A stretch of DNA of 64,000 nt. Source: Aquimarina sp. ERC-38 (GTDB taxonomy: Bacteria; Bacteroidota; Bacteroidia; Flavobacteriales; Flavobacteriaceae). Made by a program: the position numbers and the translations under genes. Shown piece after piece: positions 53,194 through 62,861 of the stretch (its first letter is position 1; each line of letters starts with the position of its first letter). The notes beneath the pieces are model-generated. The model saw only the letters and a list, made by a program, of their open reading frames with translations, was not told where the DNA came from and made no database searches. Location of the stretch: the NCBI RefSeq assembly GCF_026222555.1, contig NZ_CP098511.1:787501-851500 (forward strand), read 5' to 3'.

Positions 53194-56100
53194 ATGAAAA
53201 AAAACTTCTACACAAGTAGTTTTTTAGGAACTATGCAATTCTTTAAAAGATGGGGACTACTCCTATGGCTACTATCCTTATTTTCTTATGTAACTCATGC
53301 ACAAAAAGTAAAACATTACCCCGGGGTTATAGTAACCTGTCCTGCAGATTTTGAAGCAAAACATACAAAACACGGTATCCCTGAAATCCCGAACGCAAAA
53401 TTGAAAAGTAGCTTAAAACAAAACGCTACTGCCGAATTTATTGTGACTTTTGGTCCGGGAGCCGAAGCTAACCCGCGAGCAAAAGCCGCTTTTGAGTTTG
53501 CACTGGATATTTGGGCAAATGAAATTGTTTCTTCAGTACCTATTCGTGCTTTTGTTGATTTTGCGACATTTGATGATCCTGGCGTCCTAGCTGCTGCAGG
53601 TCCTACCTACCTAAGCGTTGGTTTTCCTAATGCACCGGATCCGATTGCCTCTTATCCTGCCCCCCTTGCAAACGCATTAGCAGGTGAAACGCTTTTACCA
53701 GTAGAGTTGGATTATGATTTTACAGTCAGCTTAGGAGATGGTTTTGAATGGTATTATGGTACTGACGGTAATGCCGGTCCCGGGCAATTTGACTTTATCA
53801 CCGTTGCACTACATGAAATTGGGCACGGACTAGGATTTTTAAATGTAAATTCAATTGGCTTTGATGGGTTAGGTACCTTAAGAGGATCAGATACCCCTGA
53901 TTATTCAGTCTTTTCTAATTATATAGTAAATGGTAATGATGAAAGTATCAAAAGTTTTCCGGACCCTTCAGAAGAATTAGCAAATGAATTAACGTCTGAT
54001 GACCTTTTTGTTAACAGTCCTTTTGCCGTTGAAGCCCTGGGAGGTACGCTACCTAAAATATATGCACCCTTTCCCTATCGGGTCGGTTCGAGTATATCTC
54101 ATTGGGATGAGGATGCATTTCCTGCTGGGGATCCTAATTCATTAATGACTCCTGTGGCTAATACACAAGAGTCTAATTTTGATATTGGTAATATTACCCG
54201 GGGCTTTTTTAGGGATATGGGCTGGGAAATTAATGGCAACTTTAATCCCGTAACATCTAATCCCAGTAGGATTAGTGAAGAACTTTTTGTAAATAATGAA
54301 TTACAAATACCAATTACCTTAAGCAATCCCTTAGCAGAACCGGCAGAAGTTACCGCAAGTATCAAAAACGGAAGTGAATTTATAAGCATTACTTCTGAAA
54401 CTAATTTTGAAATTGCACCGTCAGGTACTGATACTTTAAAAATTACCTTAAGCACTATAAATGTTCCCAAAGGTATTTTTAGGGATACTATTGTTCTTGC
54501 TACAGCAGGTTTTGATAATATTAGGGAAGTACCCGTATCACTTAGAATCTTAGATGGAACTGAAATAGCAGTACTTTCTATTGATCAGGACTCCTTAAAT
54601 GAAACGGTAGATTTAAATAACACGGCGGTTAGAGAACTAAGTATACGTAATTTGGGAGATGACCCACTTACCTATAGTATTGCAGTTCAAGATGAAGATG
54701 GAAATGATGTTTTCCCCTTACAAGTAGCAAAAACAAAATCCTTTATTGAAAAAAACGGATTTAAAAAAATTACTCTGGATCCACCTACTAGTGGTAATCC
54801 CCTCTATCAAATGGTATATAACAAGGATAAAACTGCAAATCAGTTAAATTCCAGTTTATATGCAACGGATTTTGAAGATTTTGAACTGGGAAGACTTAAC
54901 GAACAAATAGGTTGGTTTGCAGCATACGAGGATAATTGGGTCATAAGCGATGATAACCCAAAAGAAGGTTCTTTACATATAAGAGGAGAATCAGACGGAC
55001 TGGGTAGTACCAGAGAATTTGGAGAACCATTAGCTATAAGTCCTAGGGTCACACCCGTCAGTAATGCATACACCGCTTTTTCAGCAGATGTCCAAATTCA
55101 AGGGGACGGAAATACCTGGCAATTATTACCACAAAATGCTACGGAAGGACTCGTAGTTACCCGGATTATTTTTAACCCTGATAAAAGTATAGATATCTTG
55201 AATTTAGAGAATGGAGGTGAATTAGTACGTATTCCTCAGACCGTTCCTGATGGCTATTTTAAGGTATCCATTGAAGTTTCAGGTATCCTTGAGGAATTCT
55301 CCGTATTTTTTGATGATGAACTTGTTTTTACCGGGATACCCTTTGGTACGTTTATGGAAGAAGTTGCCCTGGTATCTGATATGGCTGTAGCCGGGGGTAC
55401 TATGGATGTTGATAATTTTGAAATAACTGATTTTAACGAAGATGGCTTCTTTGTATCAGTTGCCCCGAGGGCGGGAGAAGTAGCTATTGCTGATTCTACT
55501 GAGGTTAGGGTTGTTTTTGATAGCAGAGGCCTGGATAAAGGAGTATATACAGCAAATTTAAAAGTATCTAGCAATGATTCGATTAATAGTCCCGTTAACA
55601 TACCTGTGAGTCTGACCGTAGCTTTACCTCCTACCATTGTCGTAACCCCGGATTCTTTAAATGTAGCTATCAATGTCCAAACAGACGTTCCGGCAGTTAA
55701 AACCGAGACTTTTACCATATCTAATGCTGGTGAAAGTCCTTTAGAATATACGACAGCTGTCACTGATGGTTCCGTCCAACTATCAGCTTTAGCGAATAAA
55801 TCAAAAGCAATACTTGACGGATTAAACCTTAAAGACTATGGCTTAGGAAATACAAAAAAAGGAACATGGGCTAAAGACTACCCAAACAAACTATCTTCTT
55901 CTAAAACATCCGAATTAAAAAACCTGGAAGATATTACAGATAGTATATTTTATGATTCAGGCGAAAGTCTTATTCCTTTCTTATTCGGTTTTAGTGATCC
56001 TGATATACCGGTTTCTTCGGCTATACGTTTTGATGTCTCGGAATCCTTTACTTTATCTGCTATTCGTAACGGGTTCAGGGCTAATCTTGACGAAGATATC

Positions 56101-58245
56101 GTTGTCATTTTAGAAATTTATAAAGGCGGGAGTACTCCTAATGAAGGAGAACTACTACTCACTCAGGCAATAGAACAGGAAAGTGCTTTTGAGGTGATTA
56201 TATTAGAAGAGTTAACCACAAAATTACAGTTTCAGGCAGGAGATTCATTTTGGGTTGTTCACAAATACCCAACAGGTGTAAGAAACCCGGTAGGTTACGA
56301 TGATCTGGGTATTTTACGTGAAGGTGCAAACTTGGTAAGTTCTGATGGCGGAGCTAACTGGGTTGCCTTGCCAAGTTTTAATATTTACAATCGGGCATTA
56401 GGTAGTAAAGAGTCACTTCTAGTGATAGAACCATCAAGCGGTACTCTAGCTCCAAGAGCTACACAAGAAGTTGCTGTTACTTTTGCCGCCAGCAATTTTG
56501 CTAATGGGGTTTATAAAAACACTATCGCCATTAATAGTAACGATCCGGTGACCCCTCAAGCAGAGGTGCATACTACCTTAGAGATTTCGGGGCAGGTTAA
56601 TGATATTGAATTACTGGACGAAGTAGTTTTATTTAATGATGTATTTATAGGGAGTACAAGTGAAAAAACTATCACTATTGTTAATAACGGATTAGGTAGC
56701 CTTACCCTAAATGAACTAAGTACGGACATTGAGGATTTTACGCTATCAGAACAGAGCGCTATCGTAAACTCAAAGGATTCGCTTGTGGTAAGCGTTACTT
56801 TTACTCCCCGTACTACTGGTAATATTAATAGTATTTTATCCATAAAAAGCGATAATGCAGATAACCCGGAGTTAACGGTTGTACTAAACGGGGTCGGAGT
56901 TGAACCTCCGGTAGCAGTATTGTCACCAGATGAAGTTAACCTAGAGGTTGAAGCCGGAAGTACGACAACCAGCACAGTAACACTAGAAAATGAAGGTAAT
57001 GCTCCGTTAATTTATTCTTTTCCGGAGGTTGCGGTAACTAAATTATTAAATACTAAAGGTCTGGTACTTAATAATACCGGGCATATCGATTATGGAGTCA
57101 CTAAGAGTTTAACTAAAGATGCGCTTGGCAGCCGTAAAGGCCATAATGTAGTTTTAGGAGCAGGATCTGACGATAATTTTGGGTACACCTGGATTGATAG
57201 TGATGAAGATGGAGGTCCCGTATTTAATTTTGAAGATATCTCTACTACAGGTATTGAAGTTACCTTGGATGTAGGTCTGGATCAATTTATAAATGTACCC
57301 TTACCTTTTACATTTGACTTTTATGGTTCAGAGTATACTGATATATACATATCCGAAAATGGTTTTCTTTCTTTTAACCAACCCGGTCCTACTAATGCTT
57401 TTAATGACCAAATCCCTTTTCCTGACGATGTCAATAATATTATTTCAGCAATGTGGAGTGATCTTGCAAGATTACCTTCGGGAAGTATGCTACATTATCA
57501 AAATTTTGACGATAAATTTATCGTACAATGGACAACGTTTGCCGAACTTTTCAGTAATCCTGATGAAAGTGTAACTTTTCAAATTGTTTTATATCCCGAC
57601 GGTAATATAGATATTTTCTATGATGATGTATCAACTGCAAGATTTCTGGATATAGTTACTGTGGGCATTGAAAATACAAATGGTTCTGACGGGATACAGG
57701 TAGCTTTTAATACGGAATATATTAAAGATAACTTAGCTGTTAGATTTATCAAACCCGACGAAGGAGATGTTCCCTTTATCACCGGTATTAATAAAGCTAC
57801 AGGAGCAATACCTGCTCAGGGCTCCGCAACTTTTACGGTTACCATTGATGGTACTGATTTAAGTCCGGGCCTATACTTTGATGAATTGGTGCTGTCCAGT
57901 AACTCCGTAGACAAATCCAGAAGTAGCACCCTATTTAATTTGACGGTGTTAGAAGCTAATACACTTACTGTAGATAGGAATGATTTTTTAAATTCCGGAT
58001 TTAAGGTTAACAATCCGGTATCAGATGTCGCTATTTATCAAATCAGTAATCAAAAGAATGCGAGGTATCAGTTAAAGTTATTAACCTTAACCGGTCAGCA
58101 GATGTATAGTTCTGATGATTTTATACTGGATAGTTCCGGCAAAGGTTCTCTTGATGTTTCTAACCTTGCTAAAGGAGTGTACATATTAATACTGTCGGAT
58201 CTAAGTACTAATATTTCTTCCCAAAAGAAAATTATTAAACAATAG
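53194..58245 (+). CDS. Large T9SS-secreted leishmanolysin-like metalloprotease, paralogue 2
   Basis: 1683 aa, the same length as the preceding protein and collinear with it. Signal peptide ends THAQ. The zinc site is H207-EIGH211, with H303 in ISHWDEDAF and NSLMTP. The same order of anchor repeats, jelly-roll, NIDO-like and T9SS domains is kept, with the motif FEDFELG/NEQIGW marking the jelly-roll start. Divergence is spread evenly, including loops near the active site (GLGFLNVNSIGF against GLGFVSIDNVAG), so substrate preference may differ. It has its own terminator. Confidence 0.75.
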   Translation: MKKNFYTSSFLGTMQFFKRWGLLLWLLSLFSYVTHAQKVKHYPGVIVTCPADFEAKHTKHGIPEIPNAKLKSSLKQNATAEFIVTFGPGAEANPRAKAAFEFALDIWANEIVSSVPIRAFVDFATFDDPGVLAAAGPTYLSVGFPNAPDPIASYPAPLANALAGETLLPVELDYDFTVSLGDGFEWYYGTDGNAGPGQFDFITVALHEIGHGLGFLNVNSIGFDGLGTLRGSDTPDYSVFSNYIVNGNDESIKSFPDPSEELANELTSDDLFVNSPFAVEALGGTLPKIYAPFPYRVGSSISHWDEDAFPAGDPNSLMTPVANTQESNFDIGNITRGFFRDMGWEINGNFNPVTSNPSRISEELFVNNELQIPITLSNPLAEPAEVTASIKNGSEFISITSETNFEIAPSGTDTLKITLSTINVPKGIFRDTIVLATAGFDNIREVPVSLRILDGTEIAVLSIDQDSLNETVDLNNTAVRELSIRNLGDDPLTYSIAVQDEDGNDVFPLQVAKTKSFIEKNGFKKITLDPPTSGNPLYQMVYNKDKTANQLNSSLYATDFEDFELGRLNEQIGWFAAYEDNWVISDDNPKEGSLHIRGESDGLGSTREFGEPLAISPRVTPVSNAYTAFSADVQIQGDGNTWQLLPQNATEGLVVTRIIFNPDKSIDILNLENGGELVRIPQTVPDGYFKVSIEVSGILEEFSVFFDDELVFTGIPFGTFMEEVALVSDMAVAGGTMDVDNFEITDFNEDGFFVSVAPRAGEVAIADSTEVRVVFDSRGLDKGVYTANLKVSSNDSINSPVNIPVSLTVALPPTIVVTPDSLNVAINVQTDVPAVKTETFTISNAGESPLEYTTAVTDGSVQLSALANKSKAILDGLNLKDYGLGNTKKGTWAKDYPNKLSSSKTSELKNLEDITDSIFYDSGESLIPFLFGFSDPDIPVSSAIRFDVSESFTLSAIRNGFRANLDEDIVVILEIYKGGSTPNEGELLLTQAIEQESAFEVIILEELTTKLQFQAGDSFWVVHKYPTGVRNPVGYDDLGILREGANLVSSDGGANWVALPSFNIYNRALGSKESLLVIEPSSGTLAPRATQEVAVTFAASNFANGVYKNTIAINSNDPVTPQAEVHTTLEISGQVNDIELLDEVVLFNDVFIGSTSEKTITIVNNGLGSLTLNELSTDIEDFTLSEQSAIVNSKDSLVVSVTFTPRTTGNINSILSIKSDNADNPELTVVLNGVGVEPPVAVLSPDEVNLEVEAGSTTTSTVTLENEGNAPLIYSFPEVAVTKLLNTKGLVLNNTGHIDYGVTKSLTKDALGSRKGHNVVLGAGSDDNFGYTWIDSDEDGGPVFNFEDISTTGIEVTLDVGLDQFINVPLPFTFDFYGSEYTDIYISENGFLSFNQPGPTNAFNDQIPFPDDVNNIISAMWSDLARLPSGSMLHYQNFDDKFIVQWTTFAELFSNPDESVTFQIVLYPDGNIDIFYDDVSTARFLDIVTVGIENTNGSDGIQVAFNTEYIKDNLAVRFIKPDEGDVPFITGINKATGAIPAQGSATFTVTIDGTDLSPGLYFDELVLSSNSVDKSRSSTLFNLTVLEANTLTVDRNDFLNSGFKVNNPVSDVAIYQISNQKNARYQLKLLTLTGQQMYSSDDFILDSSGKGSLDVSNLAKGVYILILSDLSTNISSQKKIIKQ

Positions 58246-58281
58246 CTGTTTTTTGTTTTTAAACAACTATTTAAGTTAGCC

Positions 58282-58317
58282 AAAGCCGTTTTGATGATCA
58301 TATCAAAACGGCTTTTT
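58282..58317 (+). terminator. Terminator of the second 1683-aa gene
   Basis: AAAGCCGTTTTGAT pairs with ATCAAAACGGCTTT around a 6-base loop and is followed by T residues, 37 bases after the stop. Confidence 0.9.
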
Positions 58318-58644
58318 ATATAATTCTGTAATCATAACTAAACCAGAAAAACAAGTAAGTAAAGGAGTTTTCTCCTCAAACATAATTTTATTAGGAATAT
58401 CTATAATTTCTATTGTTAAAATCATTAATTTATGAACCTTTGTTCATTTTTTACGAGCAAATGCTAAAAGTTTACTACTTTAGCCCTCTCATTCAAATGG
58501 CATTTTCAATTTAGTAACTATTGGTATTTTAACTTTTATACCTTATTAAGCGAATCTCTATTATTGTAAATATGATTTTACAACCACTGGAATAATAACA
58601 ATCTTAAAATCTTCAAACTAAAATTGACTAGCCTGCCATAAGAA
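58318..58644. other. Intergenic region upstream of the DUF4861/kdgK genes
   Basis: 327 bases, AT-rich. It probably carries the promoter of the following three-gene unit. No hairpin, repeat or further gene could be supported. Confidence 0.4.
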
Positions 58645-59244
58645 ATGTATAGAAGGAAAACACTTTATATTGGATTAACCCTAGCTGGTATACTTTTTCA
58701 AATGTGGAGTTGCCAAGATGAAATCAAGGTAGAAGAATCAAAGTTGGTATTTTTAACCTTTAAAAATACATTAGCTATTGATAGAATAGATGCTCCTGTA
58801 AAAATTTCACGTGGTTTATTATTAAAAAATATAGATAGCCTGCCTGAAAATAATACGGTAGTATTAGTGGATTCTACAGGGTCTATTCTTCCTTTTCGAT
58901 TAGAGGATGTGGATAATGATGGCAATTGGGATGAGTTTAATACTACCATGAATTTTAAAGCTAATGAGACTAAAAAGCTACAAGTCAAGGTAGTACCTTC
59001 TTATCAAGTTCCTACCTTTAAACAGCATACTAATATTCATTTTGGTAATGGTAAAAAAAGTGATAAGATATTTCAAATATTGTCTTATCAAAAAAAGCAA
59101 AAGCCGGGTAAAATAAATTCGTTATTCTTTTTAAATAGATCAAAAGGATCAGGTTTTTCTTATGTAGCTTTACACAAATTTAATACTATACATACAAGTA
59201 TCACTAATACATTGTCGAATCCGGTAAAAGGAATCTATGAATAA
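58645..59244 (+). pseudogene. Truncated DUF4861 lipoprotein
   Basis: 199 aa. Lipoprotein signal (FQMWSC). Residues about 35-120 (FLTFKNTLAIDRIDAPVKIS, LVDSTGSILPFRLEDVDNDG, FKANETKKLQVKV) match the N-terminal part of DUF4861. Full-length members run to about 400 residues, and here the frame ends after an unrelated-looking tail. DUF4861 genes belong to alginate and pectin utilisation loci, which fits the kdgK and kdgA genes that follow (8-nt overlap with kdgK). It is either a shortened functional form or a decayed gene; I favour decay. Confidence 0.55.
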
Positions 59245-60232
59245 ACGGATAATAACTTTAGGTGAAGTTTTAATGCGATTGACCACGCCAGTTAGCGAAC
59301 GGTTTTTACAAGCTCAAAATTATAATATTTACTTTGGTGGAGCAGAAGCTAATGTTTCTGTAGCTCTAGCCAATTGGGGTGTTTCTACCGCCCACGTCAC
59401 CTCATTTCCTGCACATGATATTGGGCGGGCAGCCACTAATTATTTAAAACAACATGGAGTCGATACCTCATTTGTTTATACGAATGAAGGTAGAATGGGA
59501 CTATATTTCCTAGAAAATGGGGTTATGCAACGTTCCTCCAAAATTATATATGATCGTTTTGATTCTTCCTTTTCAAAGTTAGATCCTGCTACCATTGACT
59601 GGGATCTGGTATTTAAAGATGCGGATTGGTTTCACTGGACAGGGATTACCCCTGCTGCCTCTGCCACCGCAGCCCAGATTTGCCTGGATGCTTTAAAAGC
59701 TGCTGAGAAAAAAGGAATTACTGTGAGTGGTGATATCAATTACAGAAGAAATCTTTGGCAATATGGCAAACAACCTTTGGATATTATGCCGGAATTAGTG
59801 AGTCGTACCCATGTGATTATTGCAGGCCTCACAGATTTTGAAAATTGTATGGATATTATAAGTGATGACTTTACGGATGCTTGTCAAAAAGCGATACAGG
59901 CTTTCCCTTCCATAGAAACCATTGCAAATACCCATCGCGAATCGGTATCTGCTTCGCATAACCGCTTAACGGGTATGCTTTATAAAAACGGAAAATTATT
60001 GACTTCCAAAACTTACGATATCAGCCATATCGTAGATCGTATAGGAGGCGGAGATTCATTTATGTCCGGTCTTATTTACGGCTTAATGAATAAAAATGAT
60101 CAGGATGCTCTGGAATTTGCAGTGGCCGCATCAGTTTTAAAACATTCCATTATCGGGGATGCAAACCTGACATCTATTGAAGAAGTAGAACAACTAACCC
60201 ATGGAGTGAACATAGGCAAACTCCTAAGATAA
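59237..60232 (+). CDS. kdgK: 2-dehydro-3-deoxygluconokinase (PfkB family)
   Basis: 331 aa. PfkB motifs: N-terminal ITLGEVLMRLTTP, FGGAEANVSVALANWG, and the ATP/anion-hole motif RIGGGDSFMSG with catalytic D273. KDG kinase phosphorylates 2-keto-3-deoxygluconate from uronate breakdown to KDPG. The aldolase gene lies 5 nt downstream and completes the pathway to pyruvate and glyceraldehyde 3-phosphate. Other PfkB sugars cannot be excluded by sequence alone, but context makes KDG very likely. Confidence 0.9.
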   Translation: MNKRIITLGEVLMRLTTPVSERFLQAQNYNIYFGGAEANVSVALANWGVSTAHVTSFPAHDIGRAATNYLKQHGVDTSFVYTNEGRMGLYFLENGVMQRSSKIIYDRFDSSFSKLDPATIDWDLVFKDADWFHWTGITPAASATAAQICLDALKAAEKKGITVSGDINYRRNLWQYGKQPLDIMPELVSRTHVIIAGLTDFENCMDIISDDFTDACQKAIQAFPSIETIANTHRESVSASHNRLTGMLYKNGKLLTSKTYDISHIVDRIGGGDSFMSGLIYGLMNKNDQDALEFAVAASVLKHSIIGDANLTSIEEVEQLTHGVNIGKLLR

Positions 60233-60237
60233 TAAAC

Positions 60238-60900
60238 ATGAATAAAGAAGCAAGCTACATTATTGAAAATATGAAATCTACAGGGATGATCCCTGTATTT
60301 AACCATGCTAATATCGAAATTACCCAACAAGTGGTAGATGCAGCATACCAGGGAGGTGTCCGGGTTTTTGAATTTACCAATCGTGGGGCAAATGCGCTGG
60401 AAGTTTTTAAGGCTTTGAAATCCTATACTGAAAAGTATGAAGATCTTCTGCTAGGGATCGGAACTATATTTACCAAAGAACAAGCTGCGGATTTTATTGC
60501 AGCGGGGACAGACTTTATAGTATCACCCGCCTTAATTGATGAAGTTGCAGAAGAAGCTATAAAGCATAACATGGTCTGGATACCCGGTTGTGCCACACTT
60601 ACTGAAGTTTATAAAGCCATTACCATGGGAGCAGCCGTCGTAAAATCTTTTCCGGGTAATGTCCTGGGGCCCGATTTTATAAAAGCAGTAAAGTCCGTTC
60701 TTCCGGAAGTACATATTATGCCCACCGGAGGCGTAAAACCTACCCGTGAAAACCTAAGCCAATGGTTTAATGCCGGAGTTTTATGTGTAGGAATGGGATC
60801 TCAACTATTTAATAAAGAGGATATTAAAAACAAAAATTACACCAAATTAAGTGCTGATATTACGAATGCAATTAATTTAATTAAAGAACTAAAAGGTTAA
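60238..60900 (+). CDS. kdgA: KDPG/KHG aldolase
   Basis: 220 aa. The class I aldolase residues are in place: E45 in RVFEFTNRG, Schiff-base K136 in AAVVKSFPGN, and the phosphate-binding MPTGGVKPT loop. It cleaves 2-keto-3-deoxy-6-phosphogluconate to pyruvate and glyceraldehyde 3-phosphate. It pairs with kdgK in a two-enzyme operon. The symbol eda is equally used for this enzyme. Confidence 0.92.
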   Translation: MNKEASYIIENMKSTGMIPVFNHANIEITQQVVDAAYQGGVRVFEFTNRGANALEVFKALKSYTEKYEDLLLGIGTIFTKEQAADFIAAGTDFIVSPALIDEVAEEAIKHNMVWIPGCATLTEVYKAITMGAAVVKSFPGNVLGPDFIKAVKSVLPEVHIMPTGGVKPTRENLSQWFNAGVLCVGMGSQLFNKEDIKNKNYTKLSADITNAINLIKELKG

Positions 60901-60915
60901 TAGTATTGTTATCTA

Positions 60916-60960
60916 CATAAAAAAGCCGTTTCACAAAGGTTATGAAACGGCTTTTTTATG
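60916..60960. terminator. Bidirectional terminator between kdgA and the NifU-domain gene
   Basis: An 18-bp perfect stem (60916-60933 with 60943-60960), core AAAAGCCGTTTCA, loop of 9. T runs on both strands serve both convergent transcription units. Confidence 0.92.
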
Positions 60961-61019
60961 TATTTCAACGACTTCAGTTCGAATATGAATAATCACTTGA
61001 ATATTCCATCTTTTACCAA

Positions 61020-61262
61020 TTATTCTACGTTTAGTACCTCCTCAATCTGCGGGGCATATTTTTTAATGGTCATTTCCACCCCGGATTTTAATGTCATCTG
61101 ATTCACACTACATCCTACGCAGGCACCTTCCAGTTGTACTTTTACCCTTTTGTCATCTTCTATAGCTACCAGAGAAATATCTCCACCGTCACTTTTTAAA
61201 AACGGTCGGATTTCTTCTAGTGCTTTTTCCACATTCATCCTAAGTTCTTCTGTTGTCATCAT
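61020..61262 (-). CDS. NifU C-terminal domain (Nfu-like) protein
   Basis: 80 aa. The single Nfu domain has ALEEIRPFLKSDGGDISLVA and the cluster-binding C-x2-C in GACVGCSVNQMTLKSGVE. Such proteins carry Fe-S clusters to targets. It lies 3 nt after the Mrp ATPase gene, the expected partner in Fe-S delivery, and probably belongs to the trmB-lysE-ATL-mrp-nfu run. Confidence 0.93.
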   Translation of the reverse strand: MMTTEELRMNVEKALEEIRPFLKSDGGDISLVAIEDDKRVKVQLEGACVGCSVNQMTLKSGVEMTIKKYAPQIEEVLNVE

Positions 61263-61265
61263 TGT

Positions 61266-62408
61266 CTACTTTTTTACCGCAGCACATCCTGCCATAGTTG
61301 TTATCTTTATTGCTTCTGTGGGAGGCAACATATCATTTCTATTTACCACCTCGCGTACTACTTCTTTAGTAATTGCAGTAAAAGCTTCCTGCACTACCGA
61401 ACTGGTTTGTAAAGCAGCAGGCCTACCTACGTCCCCTGCTTCACGAATCCCTTGTACTAATGGGATTTCACCCAGGAACGGAACTTCCAAATCTTCAGAT
61501 AAGTGTTTAGCTCCTTCTTTTCCAAAGATATAATATTTATGGTCAGGTAATTCTTCCGGAGTAAAATACGCCATATTTTCGATAATACCTAAAACCGGCA
61601 CGGCAATACTATCCTGTTGAAACATAGAGATCCCTTTACGGGCATCTGCTAAGGCTACCAGTTGCGGAGTACTTACAATAACGGCTCCGGTTATGGGTAA
61701 GGATTGCATAATTGACAGGTGGATATCTCCGGTTCCCGGAGGTAAATCCAGTAATAAAAAGTCCAGTTCTCCCCAGGCAGCATCAAAAATCATTTGATTT
61801 AAAGCTTTTGCCGCCATTGGCCCTCTCCAGACTACCGCCTGATTTAATTGTGTAAAAAATCCTATAGAAAGAATTTTTACCCCGTAACTTTCAATTGGTT
61901 TCATCTTAGAAGCACCATCTACCTTTACAGAGAGTGGTCGTTCTCTTTCTACATCAAACATGACGGGTATGGAAGGCCCGTAGATATCAGCATCCAGCAC
62001 TCCGACTTTAAAACCCATTTCTGCCAGGGTTACGGCAATGTTAGAAGTAACTGTTGATTTACCTACCCCCCCTTTTCCGGAAGCAATGGCAACAATATTT
62101 TTAATTCCCGGGATAGGTTTTCCCTTAATTACATTCTTAGCAGCTTCTTCTTTAGGTGGTGCAGCGACCGCTATATTTACCTTTACCTTGGCTTTTTCAT
62201 AAACTTCGCTATGAATAATTTTTATAATATCAACCTCGGTTCTTTTTTTAATATGTAATGCGGGGGTTTTTAAAACCACATCTACAATTACTTCGTCTGC
62301 AAAAGTCATTACATTTTGAACCGCACCACTATCTACCAGGTTTTGACCTTCCCCGGCAACCGTAATTTTTTTTAAAGCTTCAAAGATTTTTGGCTTTTCC
62401 AACTTCAT
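61266..62408 (-). CDS. Mrp/NBP35-family Fe-S carrier ATPase
   Basis: 380 aa from ATG 62408 (MKLEKPKI), the start used by close relatives; an ATG two codons earlier is possible. An N-terminal MIP18-like domain (about 1-90) is followed by the deviant Walker A GKGGVGKST, VLDADIYGPSIP and LLLDLPPGTGDIHLS. It binds Fe-S clusters and delivers them with ATP use. Note that the classical CxxC near the C-terminus is not seen; only C in MAGCAAVKK remains. The nfu gene follows. Confidence 0.9.
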   Translation of the reverse strand: MKLEKPKIFEALKKITVAGEGQNLVDSGAVQNVMTFADEVIVDVVLKTPALHIKKRTEVDIIKIIHSEVYEKAKVKVNIAVAAPPKEEAAKNVIKGKPIPGIKNIVAIASGKGGVGKSTVTSNIAVTLAEMGFKVGVLDADIYGPSIPVMFDVERERPLSVKVDGASKMKPIESYGVKILSIGFFTQLNQAVVWRGPMAAKALNQMIFDAAWGELDFLLLDLPPGTGDIHLSIMQSLPITGAVIVSTPQLVALADARKGISMFQQDSIAVPVLGIIENMAYFTPEELPDHKYYIFGKEGAKHLSEDLEVPFLGEIPLVQGIREAGDVGRPAALQTSSVVQEAFTAITKEVVREVVNRNDMLPPTEAIKITTMAGCAAVKK

Positions 62409-62523
62409 AAACAACTGCTATTTTTAAATTCTATTAATTCCTATTACAAAGATACTTTATTAAAGCGTAAAGAGATCTAATTCTGCAAACGGAGCGTACA
62501 AAGTATTTGTGATAACACAAAGA

Positions 62524-62853
62524 TTATCCTAAATCGGTAACCGGATTCCAATACACCTTTTCAAAATCCTGGATTTGGTTATCTTTTACTACAATCCCTT
62601 CGTTTTCTAATAACTGTTGCATTAAATTGGTTCCTTCAAAATGATGTTTTCCGGTAAGGATGCCTTTTTGATTAACTACCCGGTGTGCAGGCACATCCGT
62701 TCTGTTTTTACAGGCGTTCATTGCCCATCCTACCATTCTGGCGCTTTTTGCTGCTCCCAGATATTTTGCAATACTTCCGTAGGAAGTAACTCTTCCGTAA
62801 GGGATACGCTTTGCTACCACATATACTTTTTCAAAAAAACTTTGCTCTTCCAT
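62524..62853 (-). CDS. Alkyltransferase-like protein (ATL, MGMT fold)
   Basis: 109 aa. FEKVYVVAKRIPYGRVTSYG and GWAMNAC are MGMT C-terminal domain motifs. The acceptor Cys of PCHRV is Ala (VPA56HRVV), so the protein cannot demethylate DNA. ATL proteins bind O6-alkylguanine and hand it to nucleotide excision repair; the PAHRV form is known from Thermus TTHA1564. It lies 8 nt after the LysE-family gene. Confidence 0.9.
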   Translation of the reverse strand: MEEQSFFEKVYVVAKRIPYGRVTSYGSIAKYLGAAKSARMVGWAMNACKNRTDVPAHRVVNQKGILTGKHHFEGTNLMQQLLENEGIVVKDNQIQDFEKVYWNPVTDLG

Positions 62854-62861
62854 TACTTAGG

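Noticed and set aside
55254..55763. Antisense open frame of 169 codons inside the second metalloprotease
   Set aside because: Covered by an intact, conserved coding sequence; low-complexity translation and no start context.
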